Notes: generated by a model from the letters alone, not told the origin. Shown: positions 15,083 to 24,352, numbered from the stretch's first letter. The stretch: DNA of 64,000 nucleotides from Poriferisocius sp965200775 (GCA_965200775.1 OZ241383.1:2046001-2110000), one strand, 5' to 3'. Numbers and translations: made by a program.

Positions 15083-16481
15083 ATCGGGCCAACACGGTAC
15101 CGGCAAAGAAATCGGGATTGATAGCCGTATACATCCGAAACGGGTTCTCGAACACGAAATCCCGGAAGTCGGCCTCGGTGATCAGCCCCTCCTCCACCAG
15201 CCCGTAGGCCTCGTCGGTTATCGAACCGATGTCGGTGACATCCCAGTGGCCGATGTCGGACGAGAACACCGCATTGAGCCGCACACCGCAGGGGTTGGCC
15301 GGTCCGAAAGCCGCATGCACCCCCCGATCGTCTGCCTCGCACCCGAAGTACAGCGAGGTGGCGAACGACTCGGCGATCTCATCCGCCGACGCCACTGCGA
15401 GACTGATCCACTCGTCGGGCTCGTCGGGAGTCCCCCCGTGAATGGGCATACCGTGGGCGTACGACGCCAGGTCGCCGCCCAGGGTGGCCCGGAAGTCGTC
15501 GCCGTATCGCTCGAAGTACGCCCCCAGCTCGTCGAGATCGAGCAACTCCGGGTCGAAGTTGCGGCGGATGGCATCCCAGCTCCGCTTCTCCCAGTGTTCG
15601 ATCACGTCGCACAAGAGCTGTGTACCCCATGAAACGCCGCACTCCAGGAACACGAACGGCAGTTCGGGGATTCGCCGGGTTACCCCGCCCAAGAACAAGG
15701 ACTTACACAGCTCGTACATGAGGGCCTGGAACTGGCCGATGTGGTTGGCGGTGTAGCTGGACACGAACGTGTGGACGCCGGGGCGGAAGGCCAAACCCCC
15801 ATGGAAGGTGGCGGCGTAACCGAGTTCGACGCAGCGGCGCCACACCGGGTCGTAGTCGTATGCCGAGTCCAGGCCGTAGCAGTCGAACCAGTGGTGCTGG
15901 CCCGGCCACAACCAGCCCGAGCATGTCTGGTGATCGGGCTCGTCGATGCGACGCATCACTCCTTCGGCAAACACCACTACCTTCAACCCCAGGGCCGCGC
16001 AATGGTCCAACTCGGCGATGGCCTCGTCGGGTGTGTGGGCCGGGATGATCCCGGCCATGGCCATCCGATCGGCGTAGGGGTTGTACACGTCGGCATAGAA
16101 CTCGTTGAACGCCCGGCAGAGCTTGGTACGAAACTCGGCGTCGTCCACCGCGCAACTGGTCAGGGTGTTGGTGGGGTACAGCACCGTGTAGTCGATGCCG
16201 ATTTCGGGAAGCCGTTCATGGAGCAGGGCGGGCAGCATGGCGGTGGCCCGATCTCGCACGTTGGCGGTGTGGGTACCCCACCACGCCCCCTGCGGGGAAC
16301 GGGTTCTGCACCGCTCGTCGAGGCTGCGGGCCTTTTGGGCGTTGCGCATGGGCAGGCCCTCGGACTGGTATCGCCGGTACAGATCGGCACCCAGCACCCG
16401 CTCCAGATGAGGCTGCTGCGCGGCGGCAATCTCCAGCACATGGCCGTCGGCGTCGATGACCGGATGCCCGAACCGGCTCAC
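15072..16481 (-). CDS. Amidohydrolase-2 family protein, 469 aa
   Basis: Starts M-S-R-F-G-H-P-V-I-D-A-D-G-H-V-L-E, containing the D-x-D/H-x-H-type first metal site of the amidohydrolase-2 superfamily. A further G-G-L-A-F-R motif and a C-terminal S-S-D-I-G-H-W-D segment occupy the place of the catalytic Asp motif. It is longer and more divergent than the two other amidohydrolases in this group. Its end overlaps the SOD gene start, implying coupling. Substrate unknown; related proteins act on aromatic or polyketide-like compounds. Confidence 0.8.
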   Translation of the reverse strand: MSRFGHPVIDADGHVLEIAAAQQPHLERVLGADLYRRYQSEGLPMRNAQKARSLDERCRTRSPQGAWWGTHTANVRDRATAMLPALLHERLPEIGIDYTVLYPTNTLTSCAVDDAEFRTKLCRAFNEFYADVYNPYADRMAMAGIIPAHTPDEAIAELDHCAALGLKVVVFAEGVMRRIDEPDHQTCSGWLWPGQHHWFDCYGLDSAYDYDPVWRRCVELGYAATFHGGLAFRPGVHTFVSSYTANHIGQFQALMYELCKSLFLGGVTRRIPELPFVFLECGVSWGTQLLCDVIEHWEKRSWDAIRRNFDPELLDLDELGAYFERYGDDFRATLGGDLASYAHGMPIHGGTPDEPDEWISLAVASADEIAESFATSLYFGCEADDRGVHAAFGPANPCGVRLNAVFSSDIGHWDVTDIGSITDEAYGLVEEGLITEADFRDFVFENPFRMYTAINPDFFAGTVLARYGV

Positions 16482-16542
16482 CGGGTACCCCCGCTCCTCG
16501 GATGATTCTCGACGGTTTTGGTCCGGGACTCGCCTGGTACCG

Positions 16543-17763
16543 CTAGGGCAGGCAGGATGCGGGCAAGGGGTGGCGGAACAGTCGGGCCGCGTTCTCGTGG
16601 GTGAGCTTGCGGATCACGTCGTCGCTGAGATGGCTCAGCTTGGCCTCCAGGGTGTCCTGGCAATCGGGCCAGGTGGAATCGGCATGGGGGTAGTCGGTTT
16701 CAACCATGGTGTGATCCAGGTTGAGGGCAATCACCGCGTCGATCGACGATGGATCGTTGATGGTGCAGTAGTAGAAGTTCCGCAGCAGCACCTCGTGGGG
16801 ACCGACATCGGCACCGCCGGGCCACATGTCGCGGCCGTGGCCGGAGATTTCGATCTGGTGCTTGAGCCGGTCGTACATGATGGGCAGCCATCCGCAGCCC
16901 CCCTCCGACATTGCGATCTTGATGTTAGGATGGCGAACCGGGATGCCCGACCACACCCAGTCGGCAGCAGCGGCGTAGGCGTGCATCTGGAACATGGTGG
17001 CCCCCACCCCCAGCGCCGGGCCTCCCGGATCCTTGGGCATTACGTGGCCCGATGAGGCCACGTGCAGGCAGATGACGGTGTCGGTCTCCTCGCAGGCCTC
17101 CCACACCGGGTCCCACCACTCGCTGTGGATCGACGGGAGGCCGATGTTGTGGGGGATCTCCGGCAGGGTGACGGCCACGAACCCCCTCTCGGCGTTGCGG
17201 CGTATCTCGGCCGCCGCCAGCTGGGCGTCCTTGAGCCAGGTGATGCCCATAGGGATGATGCGCTCGGGGAAGCTCCCCCACCACTCCTCGTAAACCCAGT
17301 CGTTGAACGCCCGGGTCACGGCCAGGCCCAGTTCGGGGTCGGAGCAGTCGGAGTAAACCCGGCCGCAGAACCCGGTGATCTGGCTGGGGAAGCAGATCGA
17401 CGCCCAGATGCCACCCAGGTCCATGTCGTGGATGCGGGCCTTGATGTCCCAGGATCCTCTGCGCATGTCTGAGAATCGGGCCGGTTCCATGGTGAAGTCG
17501 TTGCGGTCGGCCCGCCCGACCAAGGCGTTCAGGCCGAGCTGGGGATAGATCTGGCCGTCGAACTCCCAGTGCTGGCCGCCGTCGTCACGCTCGACCACCT
17601 TGGGCGCCCTGTCGGCGAACCGGGCCGGCACCCGACCTTCGAACAGCCAGGGGGGCTCCACCAGATGGTCGTCAACCGAAATAAGGGTGTAGCGCACCCG
17701 CTGGGGCTCGGGATCGGGAAGCAGCAGATCGCTGGGCTTCTCGTGAATATCGACGATGGTCAT
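16543..17763 (-). CDS. Amidohydrolase-2 family metal hydrolase, 406 aa
   Basis: Paralogue of the protein at 11975-13225. It opens with Y-T-L-I-S-V-D-D-H-L-V-E-P-P-W. It carries the family's G-S-W-D-I-K-A-R-I-H-D-M-D segment, the V-I-C-L-H-V-A-S-S-G-H active-site strand and the C-terminal V-E-T-D-Y-P-H-A-D metal motif. Starts at ATG near the divergent region to the left of the DUF3499-like gene. Likely acts on a cyclic or aromatic acid; partners may be the P450 and acyl-CoA enzymes nearby. Function beyond family is inferred. Confidence 0.85.
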   Translation of the reverse strand: MTIVDIHEKPSDLLLPDPEPQRVRYTLISVDDHLVEPPWLFEGRVPARFADRAPKVVERDDGGQHWEFDGQIYPQLGLNALVGRADRNDFTMEPARFSDMRRGSWDIKARIHDMDLGGIWASICFPSQITGFCGRVYSDCSDPELGLAVTRAFNDWVYEEWWGSFPERIIPMGITWLKDAQLAAAEIRRNAERGFVAVTLPEIPHNIGLPSIHSEWWDPVWEACEETDTVICLHVASSGHVMPKDPGGPALGVGATMFQMHAYAAAADWVWSGIPVRHPNIKIAMSEGGCGWLPIMYDRLKHQIEISGHGRDMWPGGADVGPHEVLLRNFYYCTINDPSSIDAVIALNLDHTMVETDYPHADSTWPDCQDTLEAKLSHLSDDVIRKLTHENAARLFRHPLPASCLP

Positions 17764-17877
17764 GCCCGAAGCCTACGACCATCGGCGCGACCGGCGCTAC
17801 GGATCGGCCTCCCGGTTCCGAGAATGCCCCCGGGACTTTGTTCCGGAGCTTGAAGAAGGGGCCTCGGGGACGGGGTT

Positions 17878-18276
17878 TCAGTCGAGCCCAGCGGCCCGAA
17901 ACGCCCGGCTCAGCAGTGGGGGGACCTCCCCCACCACTTCCTGCATGTCCACCTCGGAGGCTTCGTCTGCGTCTTGTGAGCCGTTCGAGCGGTCGTCGAT
18001 GAGCACCAGCTCGGGCTCGAAGCTCGGCACGGATTCGGACTCGTCAATCGCTTCGGGCTCGGGTTCGGCTTCTGTGGGGGGGGACCGCAAATCGGTGAGC
18101 GTCCATCCCACCGGCACAACCACGGCATCCGCGTGGGCCTGACACAGCAGCACGCCGGTGACGTCACCGTCCTCGGGGACATCGACAATGTGAGCGGACA
18201 ACTCCCGGGCGTTTATCAGAAGAACCGCCGAGGCAGGGGATGCGCATGAGACCCGCGCGCAGAAATTTCCCGACAT
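17878..18276 (-). CDS. DUF3499-like Cys-containing small protein, 132 aa
   Basis: Start chosen at the ATG encoding M-S-G-N-F-C-A-R-V-S-C-A; the much longer open frame upstream is antisense to the next two genes. Residues 1-65 have two Cys near the N-terminus (C-A-R-V-S-C) and a later L-C-Q-A-H-A-D, a pattern like the actinobacterial DUF3499 zinc-ribbon-like proteins, followed by V-P-V-G-W-T-L-T-D-L-R. The second half is an acidic low-complexity tail rich in E/D/S. Function unknown; metal binding is inferred from Cys/His. Confidence 0.6.
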   Translation of the reverse strand: MSGNFCARVSCASPASAVLLINARELSAHIVDVPEDGDVTGVLLCQAHADAVVVPVGWTLTDLRSPPTEAEPEPEAIDESESVPSFEPELVLIDDRSNGSQDADEASEVDMQEVVGEVPPLLSRAFRAAGLD

Positions 18277-18363
18277 ACTCAGAAAATACTCCCGTGAACT
18301 CCGGAAAAGATGGATACCCGCTGGTTGCAACGCGCCGCCTAATGGCTGTAAACACCGGAGGAG

Positions 18364-19377
18364 ATGAGCGCCGAGGGAGTGGACCGGCAAGCGGTCGAAG
18401 CATTGAGCCGCCAGTTGGAGCTCTGTAGGATCGCTCCGGGTAGCACCGGAGTGGTGCTGGCCGACGATTACACCGAACCCGTTCTGGTGGATGCCGCGGT
18501 TGCCGCTCTGACTCGGGTGGGTGCCGTGCCCAGCGTCATCGAGGCAGGGGATTCGCCTCTGGACCAGTTGGGGGACGTTCTGAGCGAGGCCGGATCGACC
18601 GGCATCGTCGTCAACCTTCTCGAGGAAGAACCAGATGAGCTGGAAGCGATGGTGGGGGCCCACGCCCGAGTGCTCACCGTGGTGGGCCCGGGTATCGGCC
18701 TTCTGCGCGGCGTTGTGCCCCATGCCGGGCTGGGCCGCAGGGCGAGGCGGGGAATGGACCTGCTGGAATCCGGTGTTGAGCTGCACCTGAGCGATATGGA
18801 CGGCTCCAACCTTCGTATCGGCCTTAGGGGGGCCAGGCGGTGGAAGCACGACGGGCTGGCCTCTGCTCCGGGTTCGGTGGCCCAATGGCCTCGGGGGATG
18901 ATCGGCACGGCCCCGGAAACGGGAACGGCCAAGGGAACGGTGGTGATGTCCCCCGGCGATATCTGGCTGCCGATGGGGTGGTACGCCCGGTCGCCGGTGA
19001 CCTTGACCTTCGACGCTGGGCGCCTGACCGCCATCGAAGGGCCCCGCAGCGAGACCGACGCCATCCGGGCCCACCTGGCTTCGGTCGGTTCGCCTTCGGC
19101 CTACCGGCTGGACGCTGTGGAGATCGGCCTGCTGTGGGTTGACCGGCCCCGCCCTCCTGCTCTCTTCGAGCGGGATTTCGCGGATTCCCCGCTGGTGGCA
19201 GACCGCTGCGGCCATGTGGTGATCGCCACCGGCGACTACCCCACGGTGGGAATCGCCTGCTGCATACGGGCCGCCACCGTAGCCGTGGACGAGGTGGCCG
19301 TCGTCCGCTCCGGGCACCTCCAAGGCGAGCTGGCCCCCGACATCTACGAACAGGCCGCCCACCGCCACCCACTTTGA
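18364..19377 (+). CDS. M29 aminopeptidase / NicX-like metalloenzyme, 337 aa
   Basis: Begins after a strong SD (GGAGGAG). The opening L-E-L-C-R-I-A-P-G-S-T-G-V-V-L-A-D-D-Y resembles thermophilic M29 aminopeptidases and their relative 2,5-dihydroxypyridine dioxygenase (NicX), as do the conserved acidic and His residues in the C-terminal half (H-V-V-I-A-T-G-D-Y, H-L-Q-G-E-L-A-P-D-I). Family members bind metal in the C-terminal region. Whether this one is a peptidase or ring-cleaving dioxygenase cannot be told. Divergent from the DUF3499-like gene, 87 bases away. Confidence 0.65.
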   Translation: MSAEGVDRQAVEALSRQLELCRIAPGSTGVVLADDYTEPVLVDAAVAALTRVGAVPSVIEAGDSPLDQLGDVLSEAGSTGIVVNLLEEEPDELEAMVGAHARVLTVVGPGIGLLRGVVPHAGLGRRARRGMDLLESGVELHLSDMDGSNLRIGLRGARRWKHDGLASAPGSVAQWPRGMIGTAPETGTAKGTVVMSPGDIWLPMGWYARSPVTLTFDAGRLTAIEGPRSETDAIRAHLASVGSPSAYRLDAVEIGLLWVDRPRPPALFERDFADSPLVADRCGHVVIATGDYPTVGIACCIRAATVAVDEVAVVRSGHLQGELAPDIYEQAAHRHPL

Positions 19378-19425
19378 GGGGGCTTGAGGGGTATCGCCCC
19401 CAGCCGGGCTTATAGGGTCAACCCC

Positions 19426-20358
19426 ATGGAGCAGCGGAACATAGGAAATCTGTCGGCATCTGTGGTGGGGCTGGGGTGCAACAACTTCGGCATGACCATC
19501 GACGCCGAGGCCACACAGACGGTCGTGGACGCGGCCCTCGATGCAGGGGTCACCTACTTCGACACCGCCGACCTGTACGGGCAGGGCAAATCCGAGGAGT
19601 TCCTCGGCGCTGCTTTGGGCAGCAGGCGTGATGAGGTGGTGATCGGGACCAAGTTCGGCCACCCCGGCACCCTCCCCGAGGGTCAGCAGGGCGGTGACCC
19701 GGCCTGGGTTCGCCAGAGCGCGGAGGCCAGCCTGGCCCGGTTGGGCACCGACCGCATCGACCACTACCAACTCCACATGCCCGACTCCGAAACACCCCAG
19801 GCCGAGACGCTGGGAGCGCTCCAGGAGTTGGTTGACGAGGGCAAGGTGCTGGAGATCGGTTGTTCCAACTTCACCGCCGGCCAGATCGTCGAGGCATCCG
19901 AAGCCGCTGCCACCACCGAAGTGGGCAACTACGTCAGCGTTCAGAACTACTACTCCGTGCTCACCCGCTCTGTGGAAAACGAGGGGGTGGTCGACGCCTG
20001 CCAACGCGCCGGCATGTCCGTCGTGCCCTACTTCCCCCTGGAGTCGGGGCTGCTCACCGGCAAGTACTCGGGGATGACCCCGCCGGAGGGGTCACGACTG
20101 TCGTTCTGGAAGGGCGATATGCGTGACATGTTCCTCAGCGAGGAGAAGCTGGCCGCTGTGGATCGGCTGACCGCTTACGCCGCCGACCACGGCCACAGCA
20201 TCCTGGAGCTGGCCATCGGTTGGTTGGTTTCCAACCCGGCGGTGGCGTCGGTTATCTGTGGAGCCACCAAACCGTCCCAGGTGGCGTCCAACGTGACCGC
20301 GGCAAGCTGGGCCATGACCCCGGCCCAGCGAGAGGAGATCGCGGCGCTGGCCTCCTAG
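19426..20358 (+). CDS. Aldo/keto reductase, 310 aa
   Basis: NADPH-dependent oxidoreductase with a TIM barrel. The catalytic tetrad is visible: Asp and Tyr in Y-F-D-T-A-D-L-Y-G-Q-G-K-S-E, Lys in V-I-G-T-K-F-G, His in H-Y-Q-L-H-M-P-D. The cofactor segment near the C-terminus (V-I-C-G-A-T-K-P-S-Q) matches the family's phosphate-binding loop. ATG chosen at M-E-Q-R-N-I-G-N-L-S. Length is normal. Monocistronic; converges on the phosphoglucomutase gene with 10 bases between stops. Substrate unknown. Confidence 0.92.
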   Translation: MEQRNIGNLSASVVGLGCNNFGMTIDAEATQTVVDAALDAGVTYFDTADLYGQGKSEEFLGAALGSRRDEVVIGTKFGHPGTLPEGQQGGDPAWVRQSAEASLARLGTDRIDHYQLHMPDSETPQAETLGALQELVDEGKVLEIGCSNFTAGQIVEASEAAATTEVGNYVSVQNYYSVLTRSVENEGVVDACQRAGMSVVPYFPLESGLLTGKYSGMTPPEGSRLSFWKGDMRDMFLSEEKLAAVDRLTAYAADHGHSILELAIGWLVSNPAVASVICGATKPSQVASNVTAASWAMTPAQREEIAALAS

Positions 20359-20368
20359 GGTGCCGGCT

Positions 20369-22057
20369 TCACAGGGTTGATATCAGCCCTCCCACCGCCT
20401 CGCTCAGCTCGACCAGCGGGTCGGGAGCACAGAGGTCGCCGACAACCTCGATGTAGCCCTTGATGATCGGTTCGGTGCCGCTGGGTCGCAGCGACACCCG
20501 GCTGCCATCGGCAAGGTCAAACCTGAGCACATCGGCGGGATACAGCCCGGCTTCACCGTTGCGGTAGTCGGTGACCTGTGCCACCTCGATGCCGCCGAAC
20601 CGGTCGGGTAGCTCGCCCCGGACAATGTCCATGGCCTCCGATCCGCGGCGCCCGTCCAACCTCACGCTGATCTGGTGGGTCCGGTGATGGCCGAACTCTT
20701 CCATCAAGTCGGCCAGCCGCTCGATGGGCATCAGCCCGTCCTCGGCCACCAGAGCTCTGCACAGGGCCACAAACTGCAAGGCAGCGCTGATGCCGTCCTT
20801 GTCCCTGATCGCCTCGTTGCAGGCGAACCCCAGGGCCTCCTCGTAACCGAACACCATCCTCCACGGCAGACCGTCGGGCCGGGGTTCGAGGTTGTCGGCC
20901 GCACGGGCGATCCATTTGAACCCTGTGAGCGTCTCAACGTGGGTAGCCCCTCGAGCCGCCGCGATCCGCCCTACCAGCCGGCTCGAAACGATGCTGCTGG
21001 CCACCACCCGTTCGTCGCCTCCCGGGGTGGTTTGCAACATCCAATCGCACAGCAAAGCGCCGATCTCGTCACCGCTCAGGATGCGCCACTCGTTGTCGTA
21101 GGCCCACACCACCGCAGCGAACCGGTCGGCGTCGGGATCGGTGGCCAACGCCAGGGGGGAGTCGATCTGGTCGGCCCGGCGGATCACCTTTGCCAGCGTG
21201 TCGGGGTTCTCGGGGTTGGGCGAGACCACGTTGGCGAACAGCGGGTCGGGCTCAGCTTCGTCCTCCACCACGTAGGGCCGGCCATTGTCGATGTACTCGA
21301 GGGCCAAACCCAGGTAGCCGAGGCCGACACCCTGGAGCGGGGTGTAGGCCAGGGCTTGGTACGGACCGAGAAGGGTCACGTTGGACAGGATGGTCTTCAT
21401 GTACTCGACGCTCACGTCCACCTTCTCCGGCCTTACCGGGGGCAGGTCGCGAGGGGGCAGCGGCTGAGATGCCATGGCCGCTTCAATGGCCCGGTCGTGG
21501 GGCGGGATGATCTGGGCGCCGTCACCCAGGTACACCTTTACACCGTTGTCGCCGGGCGGATTGTGGCTGGCGGTGACCATCACTCCGGCGTCGGCCTCGA
21601 GATGGGAGACGGCAAACGCCAGCACCGGGGTGGGTGACTGTCGGGGGAGCCGCATGGGGTGGCAGCCGGCTGCGGCAAGCACCGCGGCTACGTCACCGGC
21701 GAACACATCGGCGTTGTGGCGGGCGTCAAAGCCGATGACCACCCTGGCTCCCGGCCCGAGGTGAGCGGCCAGGGCCGCTGCCATCTGACGCACCACCACC
21801 CGATTCATGCGGTTGGGGCCGCACCCCATTGGTCCTCGTATCCCAGCGGTGCCGAACCGGAGCCGGTCCCCGAATCGGGCGTCGATCTCGGCCTGATCTC
21901 CGATGGCGGTGAGGCGTTCCAATTCGGCCCGGGTGACCGGATCGGGGTCGGCGGCCAGCCACTCCTCGGGAGTCGGTAAACCGACGTTGGATACAGCGGA
22001 GTTCTGTTCGGGGTCGGCGGCAACCAGCTCCTCGGGAGTGGGCATCGGACTGCTCAT
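20369..22057 (-). CDS. Phosphoglucomutase/phosphomannomutase (alpha-D-phosphohexomutase), 562 aa
   Basis: Converts hexose or pentose 1-phosphates to their 5/6-phosphates. The phosphoserine loop T-A-S-H-N-P-P-G-D-N-G lies near residue 160, the metal loop A-T-D-P-D-A-D-R-F near 310, the sugar-binding G-Y-E-E-A-L-G-F near 400 and the phosphate-binding R-P-S-G-T-E-P near the C-terminus. Length and motifs match PgcA/PGM2-type enzymes, which can also act on deoxyribose or ribose 1-phosphate. The ATG overlaps the upstream purine nucleoside phosphorylase stop (ATGA). That pairing suggests it isomerises the ribose 1-phosphate released from nucleosides. The N-terminus contains a duplicated T-P-E-E-x-x-A-A-D-P motif. 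Confidence 0.92.
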   Translation of the reverse strand: MSSPMPTPEELVAADPEQNSAVSNVGLPTPEEWLAADPDPVTRAELERLTAIGDQAEIDARFGDRLRFGTAGIRGPMGCGPNRMNRVVVRQMAAALAAHLGPGARVVIGFDARHNADVFAGDVAAVLAAAGCHPMRLPRQSPTPVLAFAVSHLEADAGVMVTASHNPPGDNGVKVYLGDGAQIIPPHDRAIEAAMASQPLPPRDLPPVRPEKVDVSVEYMKTILSNVTLLGPYQALAYTPLQGVGLGYLGLALEYIDNGRPYVVEDEAEPDPLFANVVSPNPENPDTLAKVIRRADQIDSPLALATDPDADRFAAVVWAYDNEWRILSGDEIGALLCDWMLQTTPGGDERVVASSIVSSRLVGRIAAARGATHVETLTGFKWIARAADNLEPRPDGLPWRMVFGYEEALGFACNEAIRDKDGISAALQFVALCRALVAEDGLMPIERLADLMEEFGHHRTHQISVRLDGRRGSEAMDIVRGELPDRFGGIEVAQVTDYRNGEAGLYPADVLRFDLADGSRVSLRPSGTEPIIKGYIEVVGDLCAPDPLVELSEAVGGLISTL

Positions 22058-22863
22058 AGCGAATCGATCACCGTCCTCAACACCGCTATCACCCGGCCTT
22101 GGGCGGCATGGCCCGCGTCCAGCACCTCCTGATGATCGAGCGCCCCGCCCATGCCGGCCGCGGCGTTGGTCACCAGCGACACCCCCGCCACCTCGGCCCC
22201 CATGTGATGCACGGCGATGGCCTCCAGCACGGTTGACATGCCAACCAGATCGGCGCCCATGCCGGCCAGCATGGAGATCTCCGCCGGGGTCTCGAAATGC
22301 GGCCCGACCAGCCCGGCGTAAACCCCCTCGCCGATTGACGGATCGACGCTGCGGGCCGAGTCCCGAATGCGGGCCGAATACAGGTCGGTGAGATCGGTGA
22401 ACCGGGAGGCGTAACCCTCCGGCGGGGACGGACCCGAAAGCGGCGACTGCCCGGTGAGGTTTAGGTGATCGCTGATGAGCACCGGCTCGCCCACCCCGAA
22501 GCTCGGGTTCAACGACCCGGCGGCGTTGGTCAGCACCACCACCCCACACCCGGCCGCCACCCCCGACCGCACTCCGTGAACCACCTCGCCAGGAGGGTGG
22601 CCCTCGTAGAGATGGACCCTGCCTGCCAGCACCAGCACCTTCCGGCTGCCCACTGCCACCGAGCTGATGGCTCCGCCGTGGCCGGGTACCGAAGGAGGGT
22701 GGAAGCCGGTCACCGACTCGGCGGCCACCTCGGCGTTCACCGTGCCCAGTCCGGCGGCTACTTCGGACCACCCCGACCCCAGCACCACGGCAGCGTCAAA
22801 ATCTCCGCCCAGCCGCTCAACCAGTTCCCGCCCGGCCTGCTCAGCCTTCTCGAAATCGTTCAT
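22054..22863 (-). CDS. punA: Purine nucleoside phosphorylase, 269 aa
   Basis: Trimeric-type PNP: phosphorolyses purine (deoxy)nucleosides to base plus pentose 1-phosphate. The N-terminal phosphate site A-A-V-V-L-G-S-G-W is followed by V-L-A-G-R-V-H-L-Y-E-G-H, V-L-T-N-A-A-G-S-L-N, P-H-F-E-T-P-A-E-I and G-M-S-T-V-L-E-A-I-A, ending with S-L-V-T-N-A-A-A-G. Length is typical. Coupled to the phosphohexomutase downstream by a four-base overlap, giving a purine nucleoside salvage unit. Confidence 0.93.
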   Translation of the reverse strand: MNDFEKAEQAGRELVERLGGDFDAAVVLGSGWSEVAAGLGTVNAEVAAESVTGFHPPSVPGHGGAISSVAVGSRKVLVLAGRVHLYEGHPPGEVVHGVRSGVAAGCGVVVLTNAAGSLNPSFGVGEPVLISDHLNLTGQSPLSGPSPPEGYASRFTDLTDLYSARIRDSARSVDPSIGEGVYAGLVGPHFETPAEISMLAGMGADLVGMSTVLEAIAVHHMGAEVAGVSLVTNAAAGMGGALDHQEVLDAGHAAQGRVIAVLRTVIDSL

Positions 22864-22920
22864 GCCCCGAGGATAGGAGCCGACGGTGACAATGCCACCG
22901 CGCCTCCGCCTGAGTCCCTG

Positions 22921-23895
22921 CTAGAGCAGATGGGCGAGGGAGCTTGAGGGGCGGGCCCCGAACTGGGTGATGGTTTCGGTGGCGGCGGCAGAGGCGAGGC
23001 GACCGCACTCGGCCAAGTCCATCCCCCGGGTCCAGCCGTAGAGGAACCCCGAGGCGTACTGGTCCCCGGCCCCGGTGGTGTCCACCACATTGGTGGCCGG
23101 TGCAGGCGGAATCTCAATCACCTCGGTGGGGGTGACCAGCACCGATCCCTTTGGGCCCCGGGTCAGCGCAGCCACAGCACACCGTCCCTGCACTGCGGCC
23201 ACCGCTGCCTCGAAGTCACCGTCGGTCTCGTACAGCGTGCAGATCTCGTTCTCGTTACCGAACAGCAGGTCGATCGGGCCGTCCACCAGCTCGAGCCACT
23301 CCTGATGGTGGCGCTCCACACAGAAACTGTCCGACAGGGTGAACGACACCACGCCCCCCGCCACCGAGCACACCGCTATGGCCTTTCGGATGGCCTCCTT
23401 GGTGATGTCCACGTCCCAGATGTAGCCCTCGCAGTAGAGCACCTGGGCGGCACCCACCATGTCGGCATCAATGTCGTCGGGATGCAGTTCGGTGCTGGCC
23501 CCGAGGTAGGTGTTCATGGTGCGGACCGCGTCGGGGGTGACGATGATGAGGCACCGAGCCGTGGGCAACCCCTCGGAGGCCGGAGCAACCTCGAAACGAA
23601 CCCCCAACGCCCGGATGTCGTGGGCGAACACCTCGCCGAGCTGATCGTCACGCACCTTGCCGATGTAAGCGGCCTGCCCGCCGAACAACGCCAACCCCGC
23701 CATGGTGTTGGCCGCCGAGCCTCCGGAGGCCTCGATGGCCGGGGCCATCACGGAGTACAGCTCCCTGGCCCGATCGGCGTCAATCAGCGTCATTGCCCCT
23801 TTGACCAACCCGTAGGCTTCGATGAAGTCGTGTTCCTCGGTGCTGATCACATCGACCATGGCGTTGCCGATGCCCACTACGTCCAGAGCGCTCAC
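22921..23895 (-). CDS. PfkB-family carbohydrate/nucleoside kinase, 324 aa
   Basis: The GTG start is set by an SD GAGAGGAG a few bases upstream. N-terminal V-V-G-I-G-N-A-M-V-D, then the G-G-S-A-A-N-T-M-A-G-L-A substrate region, and the C-terminal PfkB signature D-T-T-G-A-G-D-Q-Y-A-S-G-F-L-Y-G with the catalytic Asp. The spacing resembles adenosine kinase-like or ribokinase-like members. Next to purine nucleoside phosphorylase, a nucleoside such as adenosine is a reasonable but unproven substrate. A 57-base gap separates it from the phosphorylase gene. Confidence 0.88.
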   Translation of the reverse strand: MSALDVVGIGNAMVDVISTEEHDFIEAYGLVKGAMTLIDADRARELYSVMAPAIEASGGSAANTMAGLALFGGQAAYIGKVRDDQLGEVFAHDIRALGVRFEVAPASEGLPTARCLIIVTPDAVRTMNTYLGASTELHPDDIDADMVGAAQVLYCEGYIWDVDITKEAIRKAIAVCSVAGGVVSFTLSDSFCVERHHQEWLELVDGPIDLLFGNENEICTLYETDGDFEAAVAAVQGRCAVAALTRGPKGSVLVTPTEVIEIPPAPATNVVDTTGAGDQYASGFLYGWTRGMDLAECGRLASAAATETITQFGARPSSSLAHLL

Positions 23896-24055
23896 CCGGT
23901 CTCCTCTCAGTCGGCGCCGCCCGAGGCTACCGACACAGCCCGGTCCCGTCTCTTTGAGCCGGCCGGCCACCCAAAGCCTGAAGCTGAGATCAGTTGCAAA
24001 TGCCTTTCGACCCTTATGCTGTTGAGGCTCTGGCGTCTAGGAAGGTACTGAGGAG

Positions 24056-24352
24056 ATGGTGCTGAACATCAAGAACGAGAAGGCCGACCGACTGGCCCGC
24101 GACCTGGCTGAGTTGGCTGGGATGTCACTGACCGACGCGGTGATCGTCTCGCTCGAAGACCGGCTTGAACTGGAGCGCCGACGTCGTCGCCGTCCGGGAC
24201 TGGGCGACATCGTGGGGCGGTGCCAAGACCTGCCGGTGCTCGATGACCGTCGTCCGGAAGAAATCGTTGGCTTCGGTGAGCACGGCCTGCCGGAACCCTG
24301 CCTTGTGTGGGAGACGACTTCGCCCGAACCGACATTCAGCTTGTCGAACTAG
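24056..24352 (+). CDS. vapB: VapB-family antitoxin, C-terminus altered, 98 aa
   Basis: Starts M-V-L-N-I-K-N-E-K-A-D-R-L-A-R-D-L-A, the classic opening of Rv0623-type VapB antitoxins, followed by an L-T-D-A-V helix and an Arg-rich linker. Normal members end near G-F-G-E-H-G-L-P-E, here residues 72-80. The remaining 18 residues are out-of-frame sequence because the downstream vapC gene has been almost entirely deleted. The N-terminal DNA-binding part may still fold, but the partner toxin is gone. SD GAGGAG abuts the ATG; a GTG three bases later is an alternative start. Confidence 0.75.
   Translation: MVLNIKNEKADRLARDLAELAGMSLTDAVIVSLEDRLELERRRRRRPGLGDIVGRCQDLPVLDDRRPEEIVGFGEHGLPEPCLVWETTSPEPTFSLSN

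Noticed and set aside
18277..20004. A long leftward open frame extending the 132-residue DUF3499-like gene to 708 codons
   Set aside because: It lies antisense to the M29-like and aldo/keto reductase genes, which have clear motifs; only the last 132 codons have protein-like features.
22058..22771. An N-terminal extension of the phosphohexomutase by ~238 codons
   Set aside because: It overlaps the purine nucleoside phosphorylase in another frame; the ATGA-coupled ATG is the natural start.
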